From an uncultured SAR86 cluster bacterium (GTDB taxonomy: Bacteria; Pseudomonadota; Gammaproteobacteria; Magnimaribacterales; D2472), in NCBI GenBank assembly GCA_902515155.1, contig CABXTT010000009.1, positions 1 to 42,075 on the forward strand: a stretch of 42,075 nucleotides of DNA. The letters are read 5' to 3'. Made by a program: the position numbers and the translations under genes. The notes beneath the pieces are model-generated. The model was not told the origin of the DNA. It ran no database searches and was given only the letters and a program-made list of their open reading frames with translations. Below, one piece after another: positions 24,957 to 33,617 of this stretch. Position 1 is the stretch's first letter. Each line of letters opens with the position of its first letter.

Positions 24957-25395
24957 TTTGTAAAATTTTATCTAAATCTAAAATATCACCAACTTTGATA
25001 TTATTTCTTTTAAACCATCCTCGGTTAACCTCTAAAGCATACAAAGCAGGCCTATCAGAGCAAACCGAAATTTTAGATAATGGCACCATATCATAAATGT
25101 TAATTATTTTTCCGCTTCTATCCATATAAGCAACACTTAATGGTATGTAAGTATTTTTCATCCACATACATTGAACTTTTTTTGAATTCCAAATAAAAAA
25201 CATTCCATAGTTCTCTGGAATTGCTTTTTTATACATCAATCCTTTTTGTCTATCTTGAAATTTAGAGACCACTTCTATATCAGGCAGTATTTTTTCTAAT
25301 GAGATAGGTTCGGATGCACTTATGCCCGATGCAATTAAAAAAAAGATTAAAAAATTAAACGATTTTGGAACGAAGCGTTGTGATTGTCTGCTCAT
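24949..25395 (-). CDS. DUF192 secreted protein
   Basis: About 148 residues: a signal-like hydrophobic N-terminus ([17 protein letters not shown]) and a DUF192 domain with [40 protein letters not shown] and [10 protein letters not shown], the typical family layout. Function of DUF192 is unknown. I chose ATG at 25395 because it gives a sensible signal peptide; a longer frame reaches 25443 but lies deeper in the rpe coding region. Even so it overlaps the end of rpe by 41 bases. It sits between rpe and trpE, where Pseudomonas has gph. Confidence 0.85.
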   Translation of the reverse strand: MSRQSQRFVPKSFNFLIFFLIASGISASEPISLEKILPDIEVVSKFQDRQKGLMYKKAIPENYGMFFIWNSKKVQCMWMKNTYIPLSVAYMDRSGKIINIYDMVPLSKISVCSDRPALYALEVNRGWFKRNNIKVGDILDLDKILQND

Positions 25396-26023
25396 AGTTA
25401 TCCGTATTGAAGATTGCAGACCCTGCAACAAAAGTATCGGCACCAGCAGCAGAAGCTAGTCCAATTGTGTCATTATTTATACCGCCATCAACTTCTAAGC
25501 GAATGTCCTTGCCTGAAGCATCGATCATTTTTCTTACTTCAGATATCTTATCAAGTGAACTATGGATAAATGATTGGCCACCAAATCCTGGATTTACACT
25601 CATTATTAAAACCAGATCCAAATCCTCTATTACATTTTCTAGGACATTTAGCGAACTAGCTGGATTAAAAACAAGTCCTGCTTTGCAGCCTTGATCTTTA
25701 ATCGCATGAATAGATCTATGAACGTGTTTTGAGGCCTCTGGATGGAAGCTAATTAAATCTGCTCCAGCTTTTATAAAACTTTGAGCCAGATCATCTACCG
25801 GATCTATCATTAAATGAACGTCTATAAATTCTTTTACGCCATAATCTCTCAATGACTTACACACCATGGGACCAATTGTTAAGTTTGGGACATAATGATT
25901 ATCCATAACATCAAAATGAACCCAGTCAGCTCCAGCACCCAGAACATTAACTACCTCTTCGCCTAAAGTAGCAAAATTAGAAGCCAGTATTGAAGGGGCA
26001 ATTATGTATTTTCCGTCACTCAT
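25355..26023 (-). CDS. rpe: Ribulose-phosphate 3-epimerase
   Basis: A 222-residue TIM-barrel epimerase of the pentose phosphate pathway. Visible are [38 protein letters not shown], the phosphate loop [11 protein letters not shown] and LEVDGGIN. Standard length. It heads the rpe-DUF192-trpEGDC run and follows murU by three bases. Confidence 0.97.
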   Translation of the reverse strand: MSDGKYIIAPSILASNFATLGEEVVNVLGAGADWVHFDVMDNHYVPNLTIGPMVCKSLRDYGVKEFIDVHLMIDPVDDLAQSFIKAGADLISFHPEASKHVHRSIHAIKDQGCKAGLVFNPASSLNVLENVIEDLDLVLIMSVNPGFGGQSFIHSSLDKISEVRKMIDASGKDIRLEVDGGINNDTIGLASAAGADTFVAGSAIFNTDNYEQTITTLRSKIV

Positions 26024-26026
26024 AAG

Positions 26027-26698
26027 CTAATTTTCATCTTTATAAATATTATTAGCAAGTTCTAGACGCTCTATTGTTCCTGTATCTATCCAATTACTTT
26101 GGGTAACTTCTCCTGTTACATCGCTATTTTCTATATATTTTTTTAAAACTGAATTCCACATATCAAATGCACCCTCTTTTGATTTTATGTCATCAAAGAT
26201 ACAAGGATTAATTACAGATATGCCACTCCATGTGAAATCATTTTGGCCTTCTTTTATGACAACCGTATTACCGTTAAGTGAAAAATCTCCTTCAAGGTTG
26301 TGATCTGGGTTTGGAACTCCAACGATGTGTGCTTTATCAGTAACTTGTTTTAAATCATTAATAACAATGTTATGAAAAATGTCAGAATTTATCAGTAAAA
26401 AAGGACCTGTTCCAAGAAGGTCTAATGCTTTCATCACACCTCCACCAGTTCCGAGAGGATTTTCTTCTTTTGAAAACTTAATGTCGGCAGAAGGAAAGCA
26501 TTTTGTAACGTGCTCTATTATCATAGAACCCAAATAGGCTGTATTTATAACTATTTCATTGAAACCAGAATTTATTAGTATCTCTATATTTCTTTGTATT
26601 AAAGTCTTATTAGAGACTTTTAATAAAGGCTTTGGGGTCTCTTTAGTTATTGGTAACATCCTCTTACCATAACCTGCGGCTAGAATCATGACCTTCAT
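26027..26698 (-). CDS. murU: N-acetylmuramate-1-phosphate uridylyltransferase MurU-like
   Basis: A 223-residue nucleotidyltransferase with the N-terminal ILAAGYGKRMLPITKETPK signature and PLLKVSNKTLI, then GTGGGVMKAL and LLINSDIF (metal-binding Asp). Together with the preceding sugar kinase it matches the AmgK-MurU peptidoglycan recycling pair, which turns MurNAc into UDP-MurNAc and bypasses de novo synthesis. The two genes overlap as ATGA. The specific assignment relies on this pairing. Confidence 0.88.
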   Translation of the reverse strand: MKVMILAAGYGKRMLPITKETPKPLLKVSNKTLIQRNIEILINSGFNEIVINTAYLGSMIIEHVTKCFPSADIKFSKEENPLGTGGGVMKALDLLGTGPFLLINSDIFHNIVINDLKQVTDKAHIVGVPNPDHNLEGDFSLNGNTVVIKEGQNDFTWSGISVINPCIFDDIKSKEGAFDMWNSVLKKYIENSDVTGEVTQSNWIDTGTIERLELANNIYKDEN

Positions 26699-27654
26699 AT
26701 TTGACTTAGTTTCTTTAACAATTGTGGTTGAACCTCTTTGCTTAAGTAACTTTTAACAGATTCATATTTTTCTGGTATGAGATCTATTAAATTACTAAGA
26801 ATCATAGGTAAATCTTTTAATCTAAAAGTACGTTCGTTATCTAAATAAAGACTGCTTAAAGTTCCCAATATCCTCATATTTCTTTGAATTGCACCCCATC
26901 TAATCCATTCAAATATATCGCTTGAATCCAATTGAAATTCCATTAAATCAGAATAATGATCAAGACAATTTGCAATCGTGTCATCTGGATATTTTATATA
27001 GTGATCAATAATTAGTCCGGCAAGATCAATACCAATAGGCCCACTAGATAAATCCTGAAAATCTATTACAGCAATTTCATTATCAAATGCTATTAGATTT
27101 CTTCTTTCGAAATCAAAATGGCAATTCATCCACGGCTGCTCTGACAGTTTTTCAATTACTTCATCTTGTAATTCATTAAAATCATTATCAAAAGTAATAC
27201 CTAAAAAATCTTTTAAGAAGACATCAGTTAGTTTGTTCATTTGATCATTAAGATCATCTAATTCTAATTTAGGTATTTGTGGGATGTTTGCAGTTTGTAT
27301 TTTTGCTAGGAGCGCTACTGAATCTTTAAGCATCTCTTTATTAGAGACAGATAGCATGTCCAAATCTATTAAACATTTTTCACCTAAGTCCTCTTGAATA
27401 GTTACTCCTTCGTCGCTATTAGAGTAAAAAATTTCAGGTGATTTTATTTTTTCGTTAAAAAAGAAATTAGAAATATGAAGAAATTTATTGTGATTTCCTT
27501 TTTCTGGATTCAGATAACATAAAACTTTAGTTTCATCTGGGGTTAAATGCAGTCTGTAATACTCTCTTCCACTTGCCTCAAGTTTTAAGGCTTTAGCTTT
27601 AATTGATGGAAAACCACAATTCTTTGCTAATTGTATTACTTCAGATTCTTTCAA
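26695..27654 (-). CDS. amgK: N-acetylmuramate/N-acetylglucosamine kinase AmgK-like
   Basis: A 319-residue aminoglycoside phosphotransferase-fold kinase. The catalytic loop is CHFDFERRNLI and the metal-binding Asp is in AVIDFQDLSSGPIGIDL. It phosphorylates the anomeric carbon of MurNAc or GlcNAc in cell-wall recycling. The only reasonable start is TTG at 27654, one base after the stop of the SDR gene; no clear ribosome site is present, so it may depend on translational coupling. In Pseudomonas this gene pair diverges directly from lptD; here about 2.3 kb separate them. Confidence 0.87.
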   Translation of the reverse strand: MKESEVIQLAKNCGFPSIKAKALKLEASGREYYRLHLTPDETKVLCYLNPEKGNHNKFLHISNFFFNEKIKSPEIFYSNSDEGVTIQEDLGEKCLIDLDMLSVSNKEMLKDSVALLAKIQTANIPQIPKLELDDLNDQMNKLTDVFLKDFLGITFDNDFNELQDEVIEKLSEQPWMNCHFDFERRNLIAFDNEIAVIDFQDLSSGPIGIDLAGLIIDHYIKYPDDTIANCLDHYSDLMEFQLDSSDIFEWIRWGAIQRNMRILGTLSSLYLDNERTFRLKDLPMILSNLIDLIPEKYESVKSYLSKEVQPQLLKKLSQI

Positions 27655-27655
27655 A

Positions 27656-28513
27656 TTAGCTGTTCTTTACCTCTTCTGGAACTGGGGTATCGTCTGGCAC
27701 AAAAAAATCTGGCATCAGCTCTCCATAGGGTACCTCAGCATATTTTGTAAAATCCTTTACGCCAGCTTCATGAAGAACTAAATCATCTATACAGAAGTTT
27801 CCTGTAAAAGTTTTGGAATCTTTAGTCAAAATTTCATATGCAGCATCGGCCATGATATCTACATTTCGTGAAAGCTTCATAATCTCATCTCCACCAAGAT
27901 GATTTTGTACAGCAGCTGTAGCAATAGCAGTTCTTGGCCATAATGCGTTAACAGCAATTCCTCTATCAGCAAATTCAGCAGCCATTCCTAAGACACACAT
28001 ACTCATAGTATATTTTGCCATTGTGTAAGCTACAGTGCCTGAAAACCATTTAGGGTCCATGTCGAGTGGCGGTGATAAATTAAGAATATGTGGATTAGAT
28101 GCTTTAGTTAAATGAGGAAGACAATATTTACTCACCATATAGGTGCCTCTTCCATTAATTTGATGCATGAGGTCGTATCTTTTCATTTCAGTATCTACAA
28201 CATTTGTTAATTGAATAGCTGACGCATTGTTGATGCATATGTCGAGTCCACCGAAATGTTCTACAGATTTATTAATGGCATCTCTAACATTATCTTCATT
28301 TCTAATATCACATATCACAGGCAAAGCATCTCCACCAGCCTCAATGATCTCTTCAGCTGCTGTATAAATAGTGCCAGGAAGTTTTGGATGTGGCTCTGCT
28401 GTTTTTGCAGCAACAATTATCTTTGCACCATCCTGTGCAGCTTTTTTTGCCATAGCCAAGCCGATACCTCTGCTACCACCAGACATAAAAATAACTTTAT
28501 CTTTTAAACTCAT
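27656..28513 (-). CDS. Short-chain dehydrogenase/reductase, HSDL2-like
   Basis: A 285-residue SDR with the cofactor motif FMSGGSRGIGLAMAKKA, INNASA, and YTMAK as the YxxxK active site, preceded by a Ser in LNLSPPL. The insertion after the first strand (AKTAEPHPKLPGTIYTAA) and ALWPRTAIATAA are typical of hydroxysteroid dehydrogenase-like 2 proteins, thought to act in fatty acid metabolism. A clear AAGGAAA ribosome site precedes the ATG. It is immediately upstream of amgK and downstream of another SDR. Confidence 0.88.
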   Translation of the reverse strand: MSLKDKVIFMSGGSRGIGLAMAKKAAQDGAKIIVAAKTAEPHPKLPGTIYTAAEEIIEAGGDALPVICDIRNEDNVRDAINKSVEHFGGLDICINNASAIQLTNVVDTEMKRYDLMHQINGRGTYMVSKYCLPHLTKASNPHILNLSPPLDMDPKWFSGTVAYTMAKYTMSMCVLGMAAEFADRGIAVNALWPRTAIATAAVQNHLGGDEIMKLSRNVDIMADAAYEILTKDSKTFTGNFCIDDLVLHEAGVKDFTKYAEVPYGELMPDFFVPDDTPVPEEVKNS

Positions 28514-28539
28514 AATATTTCCTTATTTTTTTAAAATTT

Positions 28540-29280
28540 TTAGAACTTTTCCATATAGGGTCGTAAATCTAATTCTTGAGTCCATACACTTCTATGTTGA
28601 GAATGAACAAACCAATACGAATCCGCAATTTTTTCTGGTGATAGGATACCGTCTTTTTCTTTAAGAGCATACGTATCTGGAAAATTTTCTTTGATAAATG
28701 CAGTATCTATAGCTCCATCGATTATAAAGTGTGCTACATGAATTCCCTGAGGTCCTAATTCTCTAGCCATGCTCTGACTTAGAGCTCTTAGAGCAAATTT
28801 TGCACCCGCAAATGCTGAAAATCCTGAAGCGCCTCTTAATGAAGCGGTGGCACCAGTAAAGAAAATACTACCTGAGCCTCTTTTCTTCATATATTTTGCT
28901 GCCTCTCTTCCTGTTAAAAAACCTCCAAATGCAGCCATTTCCCATACTTTTCTATAAACCCTGGATGTAGTTTCTTCGATCGGAAAGTAGACATTAGCTC
29001 CAGGGTTAAAAATTACGACATCGATTGGGGCTATCTCCTCTTCAACTTCTTTAAAAAAGTTTGCAATAGAATCTTCATCACGTGCATCTACTCCAAAACC
29101 TTTTGCCCATCCCCCTGATTTATTTATTTCATCTGCAAGGGCATTTATTTTATCTTTACTGCCTGGCCTTCTAGCTGGACAAACTTTGTAACCATGACTT
29201 GCGAACTTTCGAGTTAAGGCAGAACCAGTTGCATCACCCGCACCAATAATAATTGCTGAATATTTTGAAAAATCTTTCAT
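28540..29280 (-). CDS. Short-chain dehydrogenase/reductase family protein, atypical active site
   Basis: A 246-residue Rossmann protein with the SDR cofactor motif IIGAGDATGSALTRKF and NPGA, but the active-site region reads FSAFAGAKFALRAL, so the catalytic Tyr of YxxxK is a Phe while the Lys remains; no Ser is found at the usual position 13 residues before. Related proteins with this FxxxK form exist in proteobacteria, so it is probably a subfamily trait. Activity as a classical dehydrogenase is doubtful. It diverges from the DsbA-like gene across 46 bases. Confidence 0.8.
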   Translation of the reverse strand: MKDFSKYSAIIIGAGDATGSALTRKFASHGYKVCPARRPGSKDKINALADEINKSGGWAKGFGVDARDEDSIANFFKEVEEEIAPIDVVIFNPGANVYFPIEETTSRVYRKVWEMAAFGGFLTGREAAKYMKKRGSGSIFFTGATASLRGASGFSAFAGAKFALRALSQSMARELGPQGIHVAHFIIDGAIDTAFIKENFPDTYALKEKDGILSPEKIADSYWFVHSQHRSVWTQELDLRPYMEKF

Positions 29281-29326
29281 AACAGTGTTTAATTGTTTTC
29301 TTAACTGTACAAAATTGTAGATACAA

Positions 29327-29932
29327 ATGAAAGTAGACTTTATATTTGATTTCGCTAGTCCTAACGCTTATTTTTGCCATAAATTGATACCAATAATAGA
29401 AAATAGAACTGACGTAAGTTTTAATTACATACCTTGTTTATTAGGTGGAATATTTAAATTATCAGGAAACCAGCCTCCTTTTATGGCATTTGCAGACATA
29501 CCAAATAAGAATGCATACCAAATGATTGAGATTGAAAGGTTTGTTAAACAACATGAATTAACAAAATATCAATTTAATTCTAATTTTCCAATTAATACCG
29601 TTCAAATTCAAAGAGGATCAATAGCAGCACAAGAATTAAATGTCTTTGATCAATATCTTAATGTTGTAATTACTGCAATGTGGGAAGATAACAAAAACTT
29701 AAATGACTTAGATATTCTTAAAGCTACACTCAATGAAAATAATATGGATGTTGAAGCAATTTTTAATATTGTGAACTCGCAAGAATGCAAAGATAAATTA
29801 ATAGCGAATACTAGTGCTGCTGTAGAACGAGGTGCATTTGGAGTACCTACATTCTTTTTAGATGACCAAATATTCTTTGGCAAAGATCATTTATACCAAT
29901 TAGAAGAGTATATAAATTCTAATCAAAAATAG
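29327..29932 (+). CDS. 2-hydroxychromene-2-carboxylate isomerase / DsbA-like thioredoxin-fold protein
   Basis: A 201-residue protein of the GST-kappa/HCCA isomerase family. DFIFDFASPNAYFCHK replaces the CxxC of DsbA by an SPNA motif as in the isomerases, and GAFGVPTFFLDDQIFFGKD supplies the conserved cis-Pro loop and C-terminal strand. Members catalyse glutathione-dependent isomerisation, classically in aromatic degradation, but many have other unknown substrates. No aromatic pathway genes are nearby. Its stop codon overlaps the -35 of the sigmaE-like promoter of lptD. Confidence 0.85.
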   Translation: MKVDFIFDFASPNAYFCHKLIPIIENRTDVSFNYIPCLLGGIFKLSGNQPPFMAFADIPNKNAYQMIEIERFVKQHELTKYQFNSNFPINTVQIQRGSIAAQELNVFDQYLNVVITAMWEDNKNLNDLDILKATLNENNMDVEAIFNIVNSQECKDKLIANTSAAVERGAFGVPTFFLDDQIFFGKDHLYQLEEYINSNQK

Positions 29933-29958
29933 AACTTTCTTGAAAATACGCTTTCAAA
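29931..29958 (+). promoter_or_regulatory. SigmaE (RpoE)-type promoter upstream of lptD
   Basis: AGAACTT (29931-29937) and TCAAA (29954-29958) are separated by 16 bases, matching the E. coli sigmaE pattern GGAACTT-N16-TCAAA/TCTGA except for the first G. The start of transcription would be near 29964, leaving an 18-base leader before the lptD ATG. lptD and surA are known members of the sigmaE envelope-stress regulon in E. coli. The site is seen; the regulation is inferred. Confidence 0.6.
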
Positions 29959-29981
29959 GCTAAGAGGTATAAAATATATCA

Positions 29982-32369
29982 ATGATAAGATTTTCTCTGA
30001 CGGCTTTGTTTTTTGTTACTTTGGTGTTACCAAACAAAATTTTTGGGCAATCTCTAGAAAATTCAATCCTAATAGCAGCTCCAGAATCAAATGTTAATTC
30101 ATGCATAATTTACAACCCAATAGCAGGAACAACAAAAGATGGTGAAAATCTAAAAGTTAATTCAGATAAATTTGAATTCACAGAAGATGAAAGACTTATC
30201 TTAAAAGGAAGTGTTGAATTAGATTTCCCAAACGGATTATTGAGAGCAAATAAAGCCGACCTTGATAGGAAAAACGGAAAAATAGAATTCTCTGGTGGTG
30301 GTGACATCTTCCTTGATCAATTTTATTTCAAATCAGATAGTGGTTTTTTTAATAAGGAAGATAAATCCATTTCACTGACAAAAGGTAAAGCATATTTAGA
30401 TGAAAGGAGTCTTATATTTAATTTTGATAAGCTTGATGGAAATTTAGAAAGTTTAATAAATCTTGAGAGTGCCTCAGTAACCTCTTGTGCAGATATCGCA
30501 TCTGGCTGGGTACTAGAAGCAAAAAATATTGAGCTTAATTCAGAAAAACAAAGAGGCTTAGCAAAAAAAGTTAGAGTTAAAGTTAAAGGAGCGACTGTAT
30601 TTGCTTTTCCAGTGGTGCCTTTTGCAACCTCTGAAAAAAGAATGACTGGATTTCTTGAGCCCTCGATTTCTTTCTCTTCTGATGGCCTTGATTTAATGAT
30701 TCCATTTTATAAAGTTTTATCCGAAAGATCTGATATAACAATAGCACCAAGAAACATAGCTAAGCGGGGTGCTGGTATAGAAGCTAATTATCGCTCAGTG
30801 CATGGACTAGAAAATAATTTTAGGAACATTGATCTTATTTATTTTGATAAGGATGATGAGTTTTTAAAACAGAACTTTGAAAAGCCCTCTTCTCGTTGGG
30901 CGTTTAATATTAAAGATAAATTTAATTTAAGAAATTCTTATATTGATATCAATTGGGCTAAAGCTTCAGATAGTTTAATTTTGAGAGACATACCTGGTGA
31001 TATAACTTCAATTGGACTTGAAAGAGCTCAAAATCTTAATCAAAATATTTCAATATCAACATCAACCACTAATGCTGTCATCAGATTAGAGCATCAAGGA
31101 TTCCAGTCGTTAAATCCAATTTTAACCAATGGTTACAAAAAATCTCCTGCATTAGATATTAAATATTCAAAAAGGTTCGGAAGTATATTTTTAACAGAGC
31201 GTATCAATATCTCCTCTTTCAAAGCGGATAGTATTCATGGTTATGTTGGTTATGAAAGTATGAACGGTCAATTCTTAAGAATTATAGAGAATCCACCTGA
31301 AGGGTTAAGAGTTTATAACGATATTAATTTATCTAAACACAATCATGTTAATGGATTTAATATAAATACAAACTTAGGAATCAAAACCATTAGTTACGAC
31401 CTATCAGATAAATCATCAAATACTAATAATGTAGTAGTCCCAAATATTCTTATTGATGTAAATTCTTTATTTATTAAAAGTAATAAAGCAAACAAATCTA
31501 GTATCGAGCCCAGATTGATCTTTGGCTATACCCCATATAAAAATCAAAATAATAATCCTGTTTTTGATAGTGACGATTTATCAATGAATAATGAGCTTTT
31601 TGTAAACAGAAGATTTTCTGGAATGGATAGAGTTGGTGATCAAAAGTTTTATACATTAAGTGTGAAATACAGCAAATTCCATATGAATATGGAAAAATTA
31701 CAAATAAGCATCTCTAAAAAATATTATCTTAAAGATAGAAAATTATTTCTAAGCTCTATGAGTAACCCGACAAATTCTATGGCTATGCATTCAATGAATA
31801 TGAACTCAATGATGATGGATGATATGCCTATGGATAGAGGGCCACTACTAATTATGTCTAAATGGATGCCAAATATGAGGACTATGGTAATGGCATACGG
31901 TGGATACTTTGATAGCAATAAAAAGGTCCCATTAGCTGGTATTACCTATAAACAAAAAATTAAGAACGGAACATTGGGATATGCGAAAAGATACAGGCGA
32001 ATGTCAGGAGATTTTCTATTTCCAATGAACTATTCAGAAATATTTGCTGATATTAATCTTAATAATAATTTTAAATTTATAGCGAGACTAAAAAGAGATA
32101 ATGAAAACGATATTAATATTGAAAATGTTGTTGGCTTTGAATACGAAAATTGTTGTTTTGCACTTCGATTAACTGGTTCTGATAAGAATCTTTCTAAGTA
32201 TGTGATGCATGATGAAAAAATTTATTATCCTTATTTAGCTGATGCATGGGATAATATTATCCAAATAGAAAACAAAGGCAGAATAAATTTTGAGTTTGAG
32301 CTTAAAGGTTTTAATTCTTCTTTAGATAAAGTGAACAGGTTTTTAAATAATTCACTTTTTAATTACTAA
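29982..32369 (+). CDS. lptD: LPS-assembly outer membrane protein LptD
   Basis: A 795-residue outer-membrane beta-barrel with a signal peptide (residues 1-22), an N-terminal OstA jellyroll (~45-200: LKGSVELDFPNGLLRANKADL) and a long barrel. It inserts lipopolysaccharide into the outer leaflet with LptE. Cys41, Cys169, Cys724 and Cys725 correspond to the four cysteines that form the non-consecutive disulphides. Residues ~600-637 hold 14 methionines, including MNMNSMMMDDMPMD, which is not a family feature. surA follows after six bases. The upstream sigmaE-like promoter supports envelope-stress control. Confidence 0.96.
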   Translation: MIRFSLTALFFVTLVLPNKIFGQSLENSILIAAPESNVNSCIIYNPIAGTTKDGENLKVNSDKFEFTEDERLILKGSVELDFPNGLLRANKADLDRKNGKIEFSGGGDIFLDQFYFKSDSGFFNKEDKSISLTKGKAYLDERSLIFNFDKLDGNLESLINLESASVTSCADIASGWVLEAKNIELNSEKQRGLAKKVRVKVKGATVFAFPVVPFATSEKRMTGFLEPSISFSSDGLDLMIPFYKVLSERSDITIAPRNIAKRGAGIEANYRSVHGLENNFRNIDLIYFDKDDEFLKQNFEKPSSRWAFNIKDKFNLRNSYIDINWAKASDSLILRDIPGDITSIGLERAQNLNQNISISTSTTNAVIRLEHQGFQSLNPILTNGYKKSPALDIKYSKRFGSIFLTERINISSFKADSIHGYVGYESMNGQFLRIIENPPEGLRVYNDINLSKHNHVNGFNINTNLGIKTISYDLSDKSSNTNNVVVPNILIDVNSLFIKSNKANKSSIEPRLIFGYTPYKNQNNNPVFDSDDLSMNNELFVNRRFSGMDRVGDQKFYTLSVKYSKFHMNMEKLQISISKKYYLKDRKLFLSSMSNPTNSMAMHSMNMNSMMMDDMPMDRGPLLIMSKWMPNMRTMVMAYGGYFDSNKKVPLAGITYKQKIKNGTLGYAKRYRRMSGDFLFPMNYSEIFADINLNNNFKFIARLKRDNENDINIENVVGFEYENCCFALRLTGSDKNLSKYVMHDEKIYYPYLADAWDNIIQIENKGRINFEFELKGFNSSLDKVNRFLNNSLFNY
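31779..31894 (+). other. Methionine-rich segment within lptD
   Basis: About 38 codons of the barrel domain (residues ~600-637) contain 14 Met codons, with SMAMHSMNMNSMMMDDM at its start. Met-x-Met clusters of this kind bind Cu(I) or Ag(I) in copper-handling proteins. It probably forms an extracellular or periplasmic loop, but I cannot fix topology by eye. Confidence 0.75.
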
Positions 32370-32375
32370 ATATAT

Positions 32376-33617
32376 ATGAAAAAAATATCAACAATTTTAA
32401 CTTTTTTGTTATCAGCGAATCTTTTTTCAGCTGTAGAGATTTTAGACAGAGTTGCCGTAATCGTTGATGATGGCTTAATCATGGAATCTCAAATAAAACA
32501 AAGTCTTTCAGATATCATTCAAAGATATGATCAACAGAATATTCCCAAGCCACCTCCAGAAACTCTTAAAGATCAGGTAATTGAAAGGCTTGTTATAGAA
32601 GAATTACAACTGCAGATGGCTAACAGAGCTGGAGTAAGAATCAGCGATACTGAATTAAATGAAGCCGTAACAAGAATAGCTACAAATAATAATATGCAAC
32701 TCCAAGAGTTCATTACTTTTATAGAGGACGATGGTGCCTCATATGAAGAACTTAGAGAACAAATAAAACGTGAAATGATTATTCAAAGAATTCAGAGAGG
32801 TAGAGTTGGCTCTGAAGTAGACATTACAGAAAAAGAATTTGATGCGTATTTGGCAACAGATGAATCACTTAATGCACTAGAACCAGAATTACTTGTAAAA
32901 CAAATATTAGTCAAAGAGCTCAGTCTGGCTGAAAAGGTTATTAGTAGAATAAATGCTGGTGAAGACTTTTCTCAATTAGCTACAGAATTATCCATTAGTA
33001 GTAATTCACAAAATGGCGGTCTAATGAATTGGAGAAAAGCAGAGGAAATGCCAAAACTATTTTCTGATGCTATAAATTTTAAAGAAGTAGGATATGTTAC
33101 TGACCCTTTAGAAAGTGGTGCTGGTTTCCATATCTTGAAATTAGAAGACAAAAGAGGTGACTTTGTTCAGTACCAAAATCAATGGTCTGCAAGACACATT
33201 CTATTAATACCATCAACTATTAGAAGTGAAGAAGAGACGGAAAATGAACTCAATGATATTCGACAAAGAATAATAGATGGAGAGGACTTTGGAGCACTTG
33301 CTGACGAATTTTCTGAAGATCCTGGATCAGCAAAAAAAGGTGGAGAATTAGATTGGCTTGGAAAAGGAGTACTTGCTCCAGAATTTGAACAAACTATGCT
33401 TGAAACAGAAATTGGAACCCTTTCTGATGTATTTCAAACTCAATTTGGCTTTCATTTTTTAGAAGTACTGGGTGCAAGAAATCATGATATGACTAGAGAC
33501 CTTATAGAAGATAGAGCTTATCAAATGCTTTACAGTAGAAAATATGACGAAGAACTCGAAAATACATTAAGATCTATGAGGGCTGAAGCATTTGTTGAAA
33601 TAAAAGACTTAGATTGA
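32376..33617 (+). CDS. surA: Periplasmic chaperone / peptidyl-prolyl isomerase SurA
   Basis: A 413-residue periplasmic chaperone with a signal peptide (1-18), the SurA N-terminal domain (EILDRVAVIVDDGLIMESQI), and two parvulin domains (residues ~172-270 and ~278-380: VKQILVKE...GGLMNWRKAEEMP and SARHILLIPS...GGELDWLGKG). It escorts outer-membrane proteins, including LptD, to the BAM complex. It lies directly after lptD. The stop overlaps the TTG start of pdxA. Confidence 0.97.
   Translation: MKKISTILTFLLSANLFSAVEILDRVAVIVDDGLIMESQIKQSLSDIIQRYDQQNIPKPPPETLKDQVIERLVIEELQLQMANRAGVRISDTELNEAVTRIATNNNMQLQEFITFIEDDGASYEELREQIKREMIIQRIQRGRVGSEVDITEKEFDAYLATDESLNALEPELLVKQILVKELSLAEKVISRINAGEDFSQLATELSISSNSQNGGLMNWRKAEEMPKLFSDAINFKEVGYVTDPLESGAGFHILKLEDKRGDFVQYQNQWSARHILLIPSTIRSEEETENELNDIRQRIIDGEDFGALADEFSEDPGSAKKGGELDWLGKGVLAPEFEQTMLETEIGTLSDVFQTQFGFHFLEVLGARNHDMTRDLIEDRAYQMLYSRKYDEELENTLRSMRAEAFVEIKDLD

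Noticed and set aside
24949-25395. trp leader peptide or attenuator upstream of trpE
   Set aside because: The DUF192 coding region overlaps trpE by eight bases, and no Trp-rich short reading frame or alternative hairpins are present.
31779-31894. Methionine-rich stretch as a simple DNA repeat or frameshift artefact
   Set aside because: The frame continues to the conserved CC pair of LptD on both sides and the codons between ATGs are varied.
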